Positions 1 to 6,573 of a stretch of DNA of 15,538 nt are shown piece after piece. Every line of letters starts with the position of its first letter. Positions within the stretch are counted from its first letter, which is position 1. Source of the stretch: Stenotrophomonas maltophilia (GTDB lineage Bacteria; Pseudomonadota; Gammaproteobacteria; Xanthomonadales; Xanthomonadaceae). The translations under genes were made by a program, and so were the position numbers. The notes under the pieces were generated by a model. The model had not been told where the DNA came from. It saw nothing but the letters and a program-made list of their open reading frames with translations, and did not search any database. The stretch covers positions 1-15,538 of the forward strand of contig DGIP01000148.1 in the NCBI GenBank assembly GCA_002386405.1, given 5' to 3'.

Positions 1-613
1 GCTGCCAGGCCGTGGCCTGGTTGTCCTGTTCAGTATCGATGTAGGCGACCACGCCGCGCTGGCCGTACTCCTGCCGGCTGACCTCCACGCCGGCCAGGCG
101 GCGCAGGGTCGAGTCCGCACCGTCGGCGGCGATGGCGAGCGCCGCATCCAGCCGGCGTCCGTCCTCGAGCCGCACGCGCACGCCGTCGGCATCCTGTTCC
201 AGCGCGTCCACCCGCGCCGGGCAGCACAGCTGCACGCCCGCCGCCGGCAGGGCCGCCCACAGCCGGTCCACCAGCAGGTCGTTCTCCACGATCCAGCCCA
301 GCTGCTCACGGCCCAGGCGGTCGGCGTCGAATTGCAGTTCCTCGCCACCAGCAGCGTCCCAGACGCGCATGCGCCGGTACGCGCAGGCGCGCGCGCCCAG
401 CACCGCCGGCCACACCCCGAGGGTGCGCAACAGCTGCGCATTGTCCGGGGCGAAGGCATACACCCGCAGGTCCGGCTGCTGCGGCTGCCACGCCGGCGGC
501 TCGCGCCCTTCGACCAGGGTGACCTCCAGCCCGGCCTCGGCCAGCGCCAATGCGCAGGCGGCACCGACCACGCCGCCGCCCACCACGATTACATCGCGCG
601 CGCGCCGGCTCAT
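1..613 (-). CDS. UbiH/VisC-family FAD-dependent hydroxylase (partial, C-terminus outside window)
   Basis: The first 204 residues of a flavoprotein monooxygenase of the UbiH/UbiF/VisC family, which hydroxylates the ubiquinone precursor ring. Near the N-terminus is a Rossmann dinucleotide-binding motif, VIVVGGGVVGAACALALAEAG (first glycines at about residue 12). Around residues 160-170 is the second FAD/NADPH contact, AADGADSTLRRLAG, then a stretch resembling the family's GQRGVVA...E...TAWQ segment just before the window edge. The start ATG overlaps the ubiH stop (ATGA), so the pair is very likely one transcript and translationally coupled. Xanthomonads usually carry more than one such hydroxylase. 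Which ring position this one modifies (UbiI-like C5 or UbiF-like C6) cannot be settled from the fragment. No stop codon interrupts the frame up to base 1. Confidence 0.85.
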   Translation of the reverse strand, partial: MSRRARDVIVVGGGVVGAACALALAEAGLEVTLVEGREPPAWQPQQPDLRVYAFAPDNAQLLRTLGVWPAVLGARACAYRRMRVWDAAGGEELQFDADRLGREQLGWIVENDLLVDRLWAALPAAGVQLCCPARVDALEQDADGVRVRLEDGRRLDAALAIAADGADSTLRRLAGVEVSRQEYGQRGVVAYIDTEQDNQATAWQ

Positions 614-1815
614 GCGCCGGCTCCACGGCACAGCGCCGGAACTTCGCCGCGGAAGCCCATCGCGCCGCCGACCAGCATCGACTGCATCGACGTGGCCTGC
701 GCCGCCAGCAGCCCGAGGCTGCGCAGCGGCCGCATCAGCGGCGCGGGATTGCTGGTCAGCCGCGCCAGCCCACCGGAGAACGCGATGGTCTGGCGGCGAT
801 CCTCGTCCCGGCGCGCGACATGCGCCTGCAGCAGTGCATCGCTGCCCACGTCGTCAGCCGTTTCGATCAGTTCGGCCAGGGTCAGCGCGTCGCGCAGGCC
901 CAGGTTGAAGCCCTGCGCACCCAGCGGGTGGATAGTCTGCGCCGCATTGCCCAGCAGCACCGCGCGCTCGCCGACCAGATCCTGCGCCAGCACCTGCACC
1001 AACGGGTAGGCACTGCGCGGGCCGCTTTCCAGCAGCCGCCCCGCGCGCCAGCCGATGGCCTGCTGCAGTCGCCCCAGCCACGCCGCGTCGTCCAGTGCCA
1101 GGACCGCATCGGCCTGGTCGCGGGCCACGCCGTGCACCGCCCCGTAGTGGCGGTCGCCGCGCGGCAGCAGGGCGGTCGGGCCGGTATCGGTGAAGCGTTC
1201 GAACGCGGTGCCATCCGGCGCGCGCGCCGCGCGCACGCGGGCCACGAACAGGGTCTGCTGGAAATCGTGCTCGTCCACGCCGATGCCCAGCGCCTCGCGC
1301 ACGCCACTGCGGGTGCCATCGGCGCCGACCACCAGCCGCGCCAGCAGGGTGCGCTCACCGCTATCGTCGGCGATCACCACTTCGCGGCAGCCATCGATGG
1401 TGGCGCCCAGCCGCACGAACCGCGCGGGCCGGTAGCGGGTGAGGTGACGCAGGCCCTGCAGGCGGGTTTCCAGTGCCTGGCCAAAATCGCGGGCCACCAC
1501 CACCTGGCCGAACCAAGGGCGATCGTACTGCGCGGCGTCCATCTGGACCCGGCCGAAATCCCCGGCGCGGCTGACGTGGATGCGGGTGATCGGCCCCACC
1601 GCCGAGCCCAGCAGCGGCATCACCCCCAGCGCGGTGAGGGCGTTGACCGTGGCAGCGGCGAAACTGAGGTTGCGCTGGTCGAACACCGGCGGCAGCGCGC
1701 CGGCCGGCGCGATCTCGACCAGCCCGACATCGCGGCCGGCCCGGTCCAGGGCAATGGCCAGGCTGGCGCCAACCAGGCCGCCGCCCACGATCACTACGTC
1801 ATGACGTTCACTCAT
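610..1815 (-). CDS. ubiH: 2-octaprenyl-6-methoxyphenyl hydroxylase UbiH
   Basis: A 401-residue FAD-dependent monooxygenase of ubiquinone biosynthesis, expected to hydroxylate C1 of the polyprenyl-methoxyphenol intermediate at the inner membrane. Visible motifs are the N-terminal Rossmann GGGLVGASLA (residues 11-20), the DG motif VVGADGTRSGVRE (162-174), and the ribose-binding motif GNAAQTIHPLGAQGFNLG (289-306). In this last motif the GN in place of the usual GD, together with AAQT, is the form found in UbiH proper rather than UbiI or UbiF. The chosen start gives MSERHDVVIV, the family's usual length. An in-frame ATG nine bases upstream (1822-1824) is the main alternative. Its stop overlaps the next hydroxylase gene by ATGA. 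Upstream lies a short divergent intergenic region shared with the membrane protein gene on the plus strand. Confidence 0.92.
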   Translation of the reverse strand: MSERHDVVIVGGGLVGASLAIALDRAGRDVGLVEIAPAGALPPVFDQRNLSFAAATVNALTALGVMPLLGSAVGPITRIHVSRAGDFGRVQMDAAQYDRPWFGQVVVARDFGQALETRLQGLRHLTRYRPARFVRLGATIDGCREVVIADDSGERTLLARLVVGADGTRSGVREALGIGVDEHDFQQTLFVARVRAARAPDGTAFERFTDTGPTALLPRGDRHYGAVHGVARDQADAVLALDDAAWLGRLQQAIGWRAGRLLESGPRSAYPLVQVLAQDLVGERAVLLGNAAQTIHPLGAQGFNLGLRDALTLAELIETADDVGSDALLQAHVARRDEDRRQTIAFSGGLARLTSNPAPLMRPLRSLGLLAAQATSMQSMLVGGAMGFRGEVPALCRGAGA

Positions 1816-1900
1816 GCCGCCCATGATAGTGCGTGCGGCCCGGCTACGCCCCGTGGCGGCAGGCGCTAGAATGAACGCTGGACTCCCACCGCCCGCCTCC
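1816..1900. promoter_or_regulatory. Divergent intergenic region with two candidate -10 boxes
   Basis: This 85-base gap separates divergent ubiH and the membrane-protein gene. On the plus strand TAGAAT (1867-1872) is a good -10 hexamer (5 of 6 matches to TATAAT), which would start transcription near 1880 and leave a leader of about 20 bases before the ATG at 1901. No convincing -35 sits 17 bases upstream. On the minus strand TATCAT (complement of 1823-1828) is also a 5 of 6 match, but it lies so close to the ubiH ATG that the transcript would be nearly leaderless. These are pattern matches only. Confidence 0.35.
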
Positions 1901-2485
1901 ATGACCACCACTGCCCAACGCGCCTTCATCCTGTTCGTGCTCGTGCTGCTGATGGCGGCGACCCGGGTCAATCACTTCGCGGCGATCCCCGACGCTTCGT
2001 GGGCGGTGTTCTTCATTGCCGGCTTCCACCTGCGCAGCTGGACCCGCTGGGCCTTCCCGCTGCTGATGGTGCTGGCGATCGTGATCGACGTGCTGGTGAT
2101 CCGCGCCAGCGGCATCGGCTACTGGCAGCATTACTGCGTCTCGCCGGGTACCGCGCTGCTGGTGCCGGCCTACTTCGCGATGTGGGCCGGTGGCGCGCTG
2201 CTGCGCAAGGGCTACCACGGCGCGGACTGGACCGCGCTGGCCAAGGCGTCGGCCCTGCTGCTGGCGGCGGTGGCGGTGTGCCACCTGTTCGCGCAGAGCG
2301 GCTTCTACTGGGCCAGCGACATGGTCGCCGCACCGACCCTGCAGGGCTGGGCACGGAACTATGCGGACTGGTTCCTGCCCTACCTGCGTACCGCCGCGAT
2401 CTACGTCGGCCTGGCGGCCGCGCTGCAGCTGGCCACCGAACAGGTCGTCAAGCTGCTGCACGCCCGCCGCGACGCGCTGCACTGA
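1901..2485 (+). CDS. Small polytopic inner-membrane protein, possible ECF-type S component-like/cobalamin-related
   Basis: A 194-residue hydrophobic protein with five to six predicted membrane segments, at roughly residues 8-22, 32-42, 48-67, 81-101, 114-132 and 160-178. The early arginine followed by AAIPDASWAVFFIAGFHLR and a helix ending in an aspartate (VIDVL) resemble small six-helix membrane families of the DUF6580/ECF S-component type. This is an impression, not a search result. The start at 1901 is preferred over the in-frame ATG at 1871 because the latter falls inside the candidate -10 box TAGAAT. Eleven bases separate its stop from the cob(I)alamin adenosyltransferase gene, so the two are probably co-transcribed. 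That placement suggests, but does not prove, a role in corrinoid uptake or handling. No catalytic motif is visible. Confidence 0.75.
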   Translation: MTTTAQRAFILFVLVLLMAATRVNHFAAIPDASWAVFFIAGFHLRSWTRWAFPLLMVLAIVIDVLVIRASGIGYWQHYCVSPGTALLVPAYFAMWAGGALLRKGYHGADWTALAKASALLLAAVAVCHLFAQSGFYWASDMVAAPTLQGWARNYADWFLPYLRTAAIYVGLAAALQLATEQVVKLLHARRDALH

Positions 2486-2496
2486 GCCCGGCACGC

Positions 2497-3051
2497 ATGG
2501 GCAACCGGCTGTCGCGCATCTACACCCGCACCGGCGATGACGGCAGCACCGGCCTCGGCGACGGCAGCCGGGTGGACAAGGATGCGGCACGGGTCAACGC
2601 CTTCGGCAGCGTGGACGAGGCCAACTCGGCGCTCGGCGTGCTGCTGGCGGTGGCGCTGCCCGATGACGTGCGCGCGCTGCTCACCACGGTGCAGCACCAG
2701 CTGTTCGACCTGGGCGGCGAGCTGTGCATTCCCGGCCATGCGGCGATCCAGGCGGGCGACGTCGAGGCGCTGGAGCGCCAGCTGGACCACTACAACGCCG
2801 ACCTGCCCGCGTTGAAGGAATTCATCCTGCCCGGTGGTGGCGAAGCCGCCGCACGCTGCCACCTGGCCCGCACCATCGTGCGCCGCGCCGAGCGCGAAAC
2901 CGTCACCCTGGCCCGCCAGGAACCGGTGCGCGCCGAAGCGCTGCATTACCTCAACCGGCTCTCGGACCTGCTGTTCGTGCTGGCCCGCGTGCTCGCCCGC
3001 GCCGACGGCCACGGCGAGGTCCTCTGGCAGCACACCCGCCGCCACGGCTGA
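2497..3051 (+). CDS. Cob(I)alamin adenosyltransferase, PduO type
   Basis: A 184-residue PduO/MMAB-type ATP:corrinoid adenosyltransferase, a soluble trimeric enzyme that transfers the 5'-deoxyadenosyl group of ATP to Co(I) corrinoid to form adenosylcobalamin. The diagnostic N-terminal ATP loop is present (IYTRTGDDGSTGLGDGSRV, residues 8-26), followed by the VNAFGSVDEANSALG segment (33-47), the FILPGG motif (109-114), the AR-x-x-x-RRAER arginine cluster (125-133) and the C-terminal LNRLSDLLFVLAR helix (152-164). The length is normal for the family. The gene follows the membrane-protein gene by 11 bases and precedes the deacetylase-like gene by 30, so a three-gene operon is plausible. No cobalamin ring-synthesis genes lie nearby, so it more likely serves salvage of imported corrinoid. 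Confidence 0.93.
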   Translation: MGNRLSRIYTRTGDDGSTGLGDGSRVDKDAARVNAFGSVDEANSALGVLLAVALPDDVRALLTTVQHQLFDLGGELCIPGHAAIQAGDVEALERQLDHYNADLPALKEFILPGGGEAAARCHLARTIVRRAERETVTLARQEPVRAEALHYLNRLSDLLFVLARVLARADGHGEVLWQHTRRHG

Positions 3052-3081
3052 GCCGCCCCACCGCCCCGGAACCCTGTCCGC

Positions 3082-3993
3082 ATGCTGGTTTTCACCCATC
3101 CCGCCTGTCTGCAACACGATCCCGGCCGCGGCCACCCCGAATGCCCCGAACGCCTGCAGGTGGTGCTCGATGCCCTGCGGGCCGCCTACCCCGACCAGCT
3201 GGACTGGCGCCAGGCGCCACCGGCCAAGTTCGGCGAACTGGCGCGCGTGCACGACAGCGCGCTGATCGATCAGGTGCTGGCGCCGCAGACCGAGCCGCTG
3301 CGGCTGATCGACATGGACACCATGACCTCGCCCGGCTCGGCCAGCGCCGCGCTGCATGCCGCCGGCGCCGGCGTGGCGGCCGTCGATGCGGTAATGCTGG
3401 GCGAGGATCCGGTGGCGTTCTGCGCGGTGCGCCCGCCCGGCCACCATGCCACCGCGACCACCGCGATGGGGTTCTGCCTCTTCAACAACATCGCCATCGC
3501 GGCCGCGTACGCGCGCGACCGCTATGGGCTGGAGCGGATCGCGGTGGTCGATTTCGACGTCCACCACGGCAACGGCACCCAGGACATCTTCGTGGCCGAC
3601 CCGCGCGTGGCTTACTACAGCACGCACCAGGCCGGGCTGTTTCCCAACTCGGGCCTGCGCCGCGACCGTGGCGCGGGCAACCTGCTCAACATCCTGCTGC
3701 CCCCGGGCAGCGGCAGCTTCCGTTTCCGCAACACGTGGGCCGACGAAATGCTGCCGGCCATCGACGATTTCCGCCCGCAGCTGCTGCTGGTCTCGGCCGG
3801 TTTCGATGCCCACCTGCGCGATCCGCAGGCCGACCTGATGCTGGAAACCGAGGATTTCGCCTGGATCACCGCCGAGCTGCGCGGCCTGGCCCGCCGCCAT
3901 GGCGGCGGCCGCATGGTGTCCATGCTGGAGGGCGGATACGACCTGCAGGCCCTTGCCGAATGCTCTGTCGCGCATGTGGGCGCGATGCTCTGA
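3082..3993 (+). CDS. Histone deacetylase/acetylpolyamine amidohydrolase family protein (class II-like)
   Basis: A 303-residue zinc-dependent amidohydrolase of the HDAC/AcuC/AphA superfamily. The core motifs are all present: HPECPERL near the N-terminus (18-25), the catalytic His pair in RPPGHHA (117-123), FCLFNNIAIAA (131-141), the zinc ligands in VDFDVHHGNGTQ (Asp159 and His161), the third ligand in SAGFDAH (Asp242) and the active-site tyrosine in EGGY (Tyr286). It should therefore be catalytically competent. Bacterial members remove acetyl groups from polyamines, small amides or acetyl-lysine, and the substrate cannot be read from the sequence. The RPPGHHA and EGGY forms are those of class II-type deacetylases. 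There is no signal peptide, so it is cytoplasmic. It follows the adenosyltransferase gene by 30 bases on the same strand. Confidence 0.9.
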   Translation: MLVFTHPACLQHDPGRGHPECPERLQVVLDALRAAYPDQLDWRQAPPAKFGELARVHDSALIDQVLAPQTEPLRLIDMDTMTSPGSASAALHAAGAGVAAVDAVMLGEDPVAFCAVRPPGHHATATTAMGFCLFNNIAIAAAYARDRYGLERIAVVDFDVHHGNGTQDIFVADPRVAYYSTHQAGLFPNSGLRRDRGAGNLLNILLPPGSGSFRFRNTWADEMLPAIDDFRPQLLLVSAGFDAHLRDPQADLMLETEDFAWITAELRGLARRHGGGRMVSMLEGGYDLQALAECSVAHVGAML

Positions 3994-4113
3994 TCGGTGC
4001 CGGCCAGCCGCGTTCCGGATGAACCTGAACCCTTGCCCGCGGCAAGCCTTCATTGCCCCTATGCAAGGGATGGGGCAAGCTACGATCCGTTTTCGTCCGA
4101 ATCCGAATCCCGC
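3994..4113 (+). promoter_or_regulatory. lptD upstream region: inverted repeats and candidate -10
   Basis: The 120 bases between the deacetylase-like gene and lptD hold two neighbouring inverted repeats sharing the word TTGCC. One is CTTGCC/GGCAAG (4032-4037 with 4041-4046, 3-base loop). The other is TTGCCCC/GGGGCAA (4053-4059 with 4072-4078, 12-base loop). Immediately after lies TACGAT (4081-4086), a possible -10 box, and then a doubled TCCGAA (4096-4107). No well-spaced -35 or clear sigma-E type GAACTT/TCTGA pair was found. The lptD operon probably has its own promoter here, but the exact site is unresolved. Confidence 0.35.
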
Positions 4114-6573
4114 GTGCGCCGAGCCCTCCGCCTGCTGCCTCTCCCCCTGAGCATCGCCATCTGCCTGCCGGCCATGGCCGACGACAAACCGGTGAACTGG
4201 GGCCTGTGCCCGGTGACCGATGTCCTGCCCGTCTTCCAGGACGCCCCTGTGGCGGACAAGGCCGCGGCTGAAACCCGCGACCAGCAACCCACCGATATCG
4301 AAGGCGACACGCTGTTCGGTACCAGCACCGTGCCGCAGTACCAGGGCAACGTGGCGCTGAAGCGCGGCGACCAGTTCCTGGGCACCGACCACCTGAGCTT
4401 CGACACCGAAAGTGGCAACTACATCGCCGAAGGCAATGTGCGCTACCAGGATTCGTCGATCCGCCTGATCGCCAAGCGTGCCGAAGGCAACCAGGAATCG
4501 GACACCCACAAGATCAGCGACATCCAGTACCAGCTGGTGGACCGGCGCGGCCACGGCGGCGCCGATTCGATCGACCTGCAGGGTTCGGTGGGCCAGATGC
4601 ACCGCTCGACCTACACCACCTGTGATCCTTCGCAGCCGGTGTGGAAGCTGTCGGCGCCGCAGATCGACGTGGACAACGACGAAGGCTTCGGTACCGCCCG
4701 CAACGCGGTGCTGCGCATCGGCAACGTGCCGGTGCTGTGGGCGCCGTACTTCAAGTTCCCGATCGACGACCGCCGCCAGACCGGCCTGCTGTACCCGCAG
4801 CTGGGCATGTCCGGGCGCAACGGCTTCGACTACGCCCAGCCGATCTACTTCAACCTGGCGCCGAACTACGACGACACCTTGACCCCGCGCTACATGAGCA
4901 AGCGCGGCCTGATGCTCGACAACGAGTTCCGCTATCTGTACGACGGCGGCCGTGGCGAGCTGCAGACCGCCTACCTGCCCAATGACAAGCTGCGCGACAA
5001 GGACCGTGGCCAGGTCGAGTACAGCGGTTACCACAACATCAACAAGACCTGGCAGGCGCGCGCCAACATCGCCTGGGTCAGCGACGAGCGCTATACCGAG
5101 GACTTCTCCAGCAAGCTGCTGGGGGTGACCACGTCCAGCCTGCAGAGCCAGGCCGGCATCTACGGCACCGGCCAGAACTGGCGGGCCGGGCTGATGGCCG
5201 ACTACTGGCAGCTGACCGATTACACCCTGACCGAATCCTCGCTGCCGTATTCGCGCCAGCCGCGCCTGTTTGGCACCTGGGACAAGCCGCTGCTGCCGTG
5301 GCTGGAAGTGGGCGTGTACGCCGAGGCGGTCCACTTCACCCATGACGACGTCAACCTGAAGACCCAGCTGCCCGATGGCGAGTACGTCCGCACCGGCGTG
5401 GTGAGGCCGTATTACGATGGCTCGCGCCTGGACGTGAAGCCGTACGTCAGCATGCCGTTCGCCGGCGCGTCCTGGTATGTGACCCCGACCCTGGCCTACC
5501 GCTACACCGGCTACGAGCTGGACCGCGGGCTGGCCGACCAGACCCGGCTCCGGGCGCTGCGCGACGCGGGCATCGATCCGACCACGTTGACCCCCGACCA
5601 GCTGCGCGGCAACACCTCGCCGCACCGCAGCGTGCCGATCGCCAGCCTGGACGCGGGCATGTTCTTCGACCGCGAGACGACCATCGGCGGCACCTCGTAC
5701 CTGCACACGCTGGAGCCGCGCCTGTTCTACCTGCGCACGCCCTACCGCGACCAGAGCGACCTGCCGATCTTCGATACCCGCGACTTCACCTTCAGCTGGG
5801 GCCAGCTGTTCCGCGATTCGCGCTACACCGGCGCCGACCGCCAGAACGATGCCAACCAGCTGACCATGGCGATGACCACCCGCTTCATCAACCAGGAAAC
5901 CGGCCGCGAGCGCTTCTCCGGCAGCATCGGCCAGATCCTGTACTTCGATGATTCGCGGGTGACGCTGCCGGGTGCCGCCTCGCAGGTGGAGCAGGGCAAG
6001 TCGGCCTGGATCGCCGATGCCAACTACGCCATCAACGACCGCTGGAACCTGGGCGCCACTTACCAGTGGGACCCCAAGTACAAGCGCGAGGACCTGGCCA
6101 GCGTGCGTGCGCGCTACCTGATGTCCAACGACGGCATCATCAACCTGAACTACCGGTACCGCATCAATGCGGCTGCCCCGGCCACCGCGACCAAGGAAGA
6201 ACGCACCCTGCTGGAACAGGTGGACCTGTCCTTCCTGTATCCGATCAACGAGACCTGGAGCGTGGTGGGCCGCTACTACTACTCGCTCGAGGACAAGGCA
6301 CCGCTGGAAATCATCGGCGGCGTGCAGTGGGACAGCTGCTGCCTGGCGGTGCGCGCCCTGGCCCGCCGCTACGTGCGCAACCGCGAGGGTGAGCTGAACA
6401 ATTCCTTCCAGATCGAGTTCGTGCTCAAGGGCCTGAGCTCCATCGGCCAGAACACGGACCGCACTTTGCGCCGTGCTATTCTCGGTTACTACCGAGACGA
6501 CCTCTATCTCGTGCCGCCCAGCACCACGGGCGCCCCCACGCGCGAAGACTACGATCCCAATCTGATCCCATGA
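4114..6573 (+). CDS. lptD: LPS-assembly outer-membrane protein LptD (OstA/Imp)
   Basis: An 819-residue outer-membrane beta-barrel that, with the lipoprotein LptE, inserts lipopolysaccharide into the outer leaflet. The GTG at 4114 is chosen as start because it gives a textbook signal peptide, MRRALRLLPLPLSIAICLPAMA, cut before DDK. The longer open frame upstream has no such leader. The mature protein has an OstA/LptA-like N-terminal periplasmic domain (about 50-200; GTSTVPQYQGNVALKRGDQF, NYIAEGNVRYQD) and then the large barrel domain. The mature part contains Cys32, Cys170 and the adjacent pair Cys742-Cys743 (WDSCCLAVRALARR), matching the four-cysteine network whose disulfides activate E. coli LptD. 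It ends in the conserved LRRAILGYYRDDLYLVPPS and DYDPNLIP. The stop overlaps the surA start by ATGA. No clear ribosome binding site precedes the GTG. Confidence 0.96.
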   Translation: MRRALRLLPLPLSIAICLPAMADDKPVNWGLCPVTDVLPVFQDAPVADKAAAETRDQQPTDIEGDTLFGTSTVPQYQGNVALKRGDQFLGTDHLSFDTESGNYIAEGNVRYQDSSIRLIAKRAEGNQESDTHKISDIQYQLVDRRGHGGADSIDLQGSVGQMHRSTYTTCDPSQPVWKLSAPQIDVDNDEGFGTARNAVLRIGNVPVLWAPYFKFPIDDRRQTGLLYPQLGMSGRNGFDYAQPIYFNLAPNYDDTLTPRYMSKRGLMLDNEFRYLYDGGRGELQTAYLPNDKLRDKDRGQVEYSGYHNINKTWQARANIAWVSDERYTEDFSSKLLGVTTSSLQSQAGIYGTGQNWRAGLMADYWQLTDYTLTESSLPYSRQPRLFGTWDKPLLPWLEVGVYAEAVHFTHDDVNLKTQLPDGEYVRTGVVRPYYDGSRLDVKPYVSMPFAGASWYVTPTLAYRYTGYELDRGLADQTRLRALRDAGIDPTTLTPDQLRGNTSPHRSVPIASLDAGMFFDRETTIGGTSYLHTLEPRLFYLRTPYRDQSDLPIFDTRDFTFSWGQLFRDSRYTGADRQNDANQLTMAMTTRFINQETGRERFSGSIGQILYFDDSRVTLPGAASQVEQGKSAWIADANYAINDRWNLGATYQWDPKYKREDLASVRARYLMSNDGIINLNYRYRINAAAPATATKEERTLLEQVDLSFLYPINETWSVVGRYYYSLEDKAPLEIIGGVQWDSCCLAVRALARRYVRNREGELNNSFQIEFVLKGLSSIGQNTDRTLRRAILGYYRDDLYLVPPSTTGAPTREDYDPNLIP

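Noticed and set aside
550..1869. 439-residue plus-strand open frame opposite ubiH
   Set aside because: Low-complexity antisense of a clearly recognised ubiH gene.
3997..4113. 39-residue N-terminal extension of LptD from an upstream ATG
   Set aside because: It would bury the signal peptide inside the protein. The GTG at 4114 gives a standard cleavable leader.
2401..5706. 1101-residue open frame on the minus strand opposite the adenosyltransferase, deacetylase and lptD genes
   Set aside because: It is a mirror of high-GC coding sequence. The product is low-complexity, rich in Gln, His, Arg, Val and Gly with no domain, while the plus strand holds three recognised genes.
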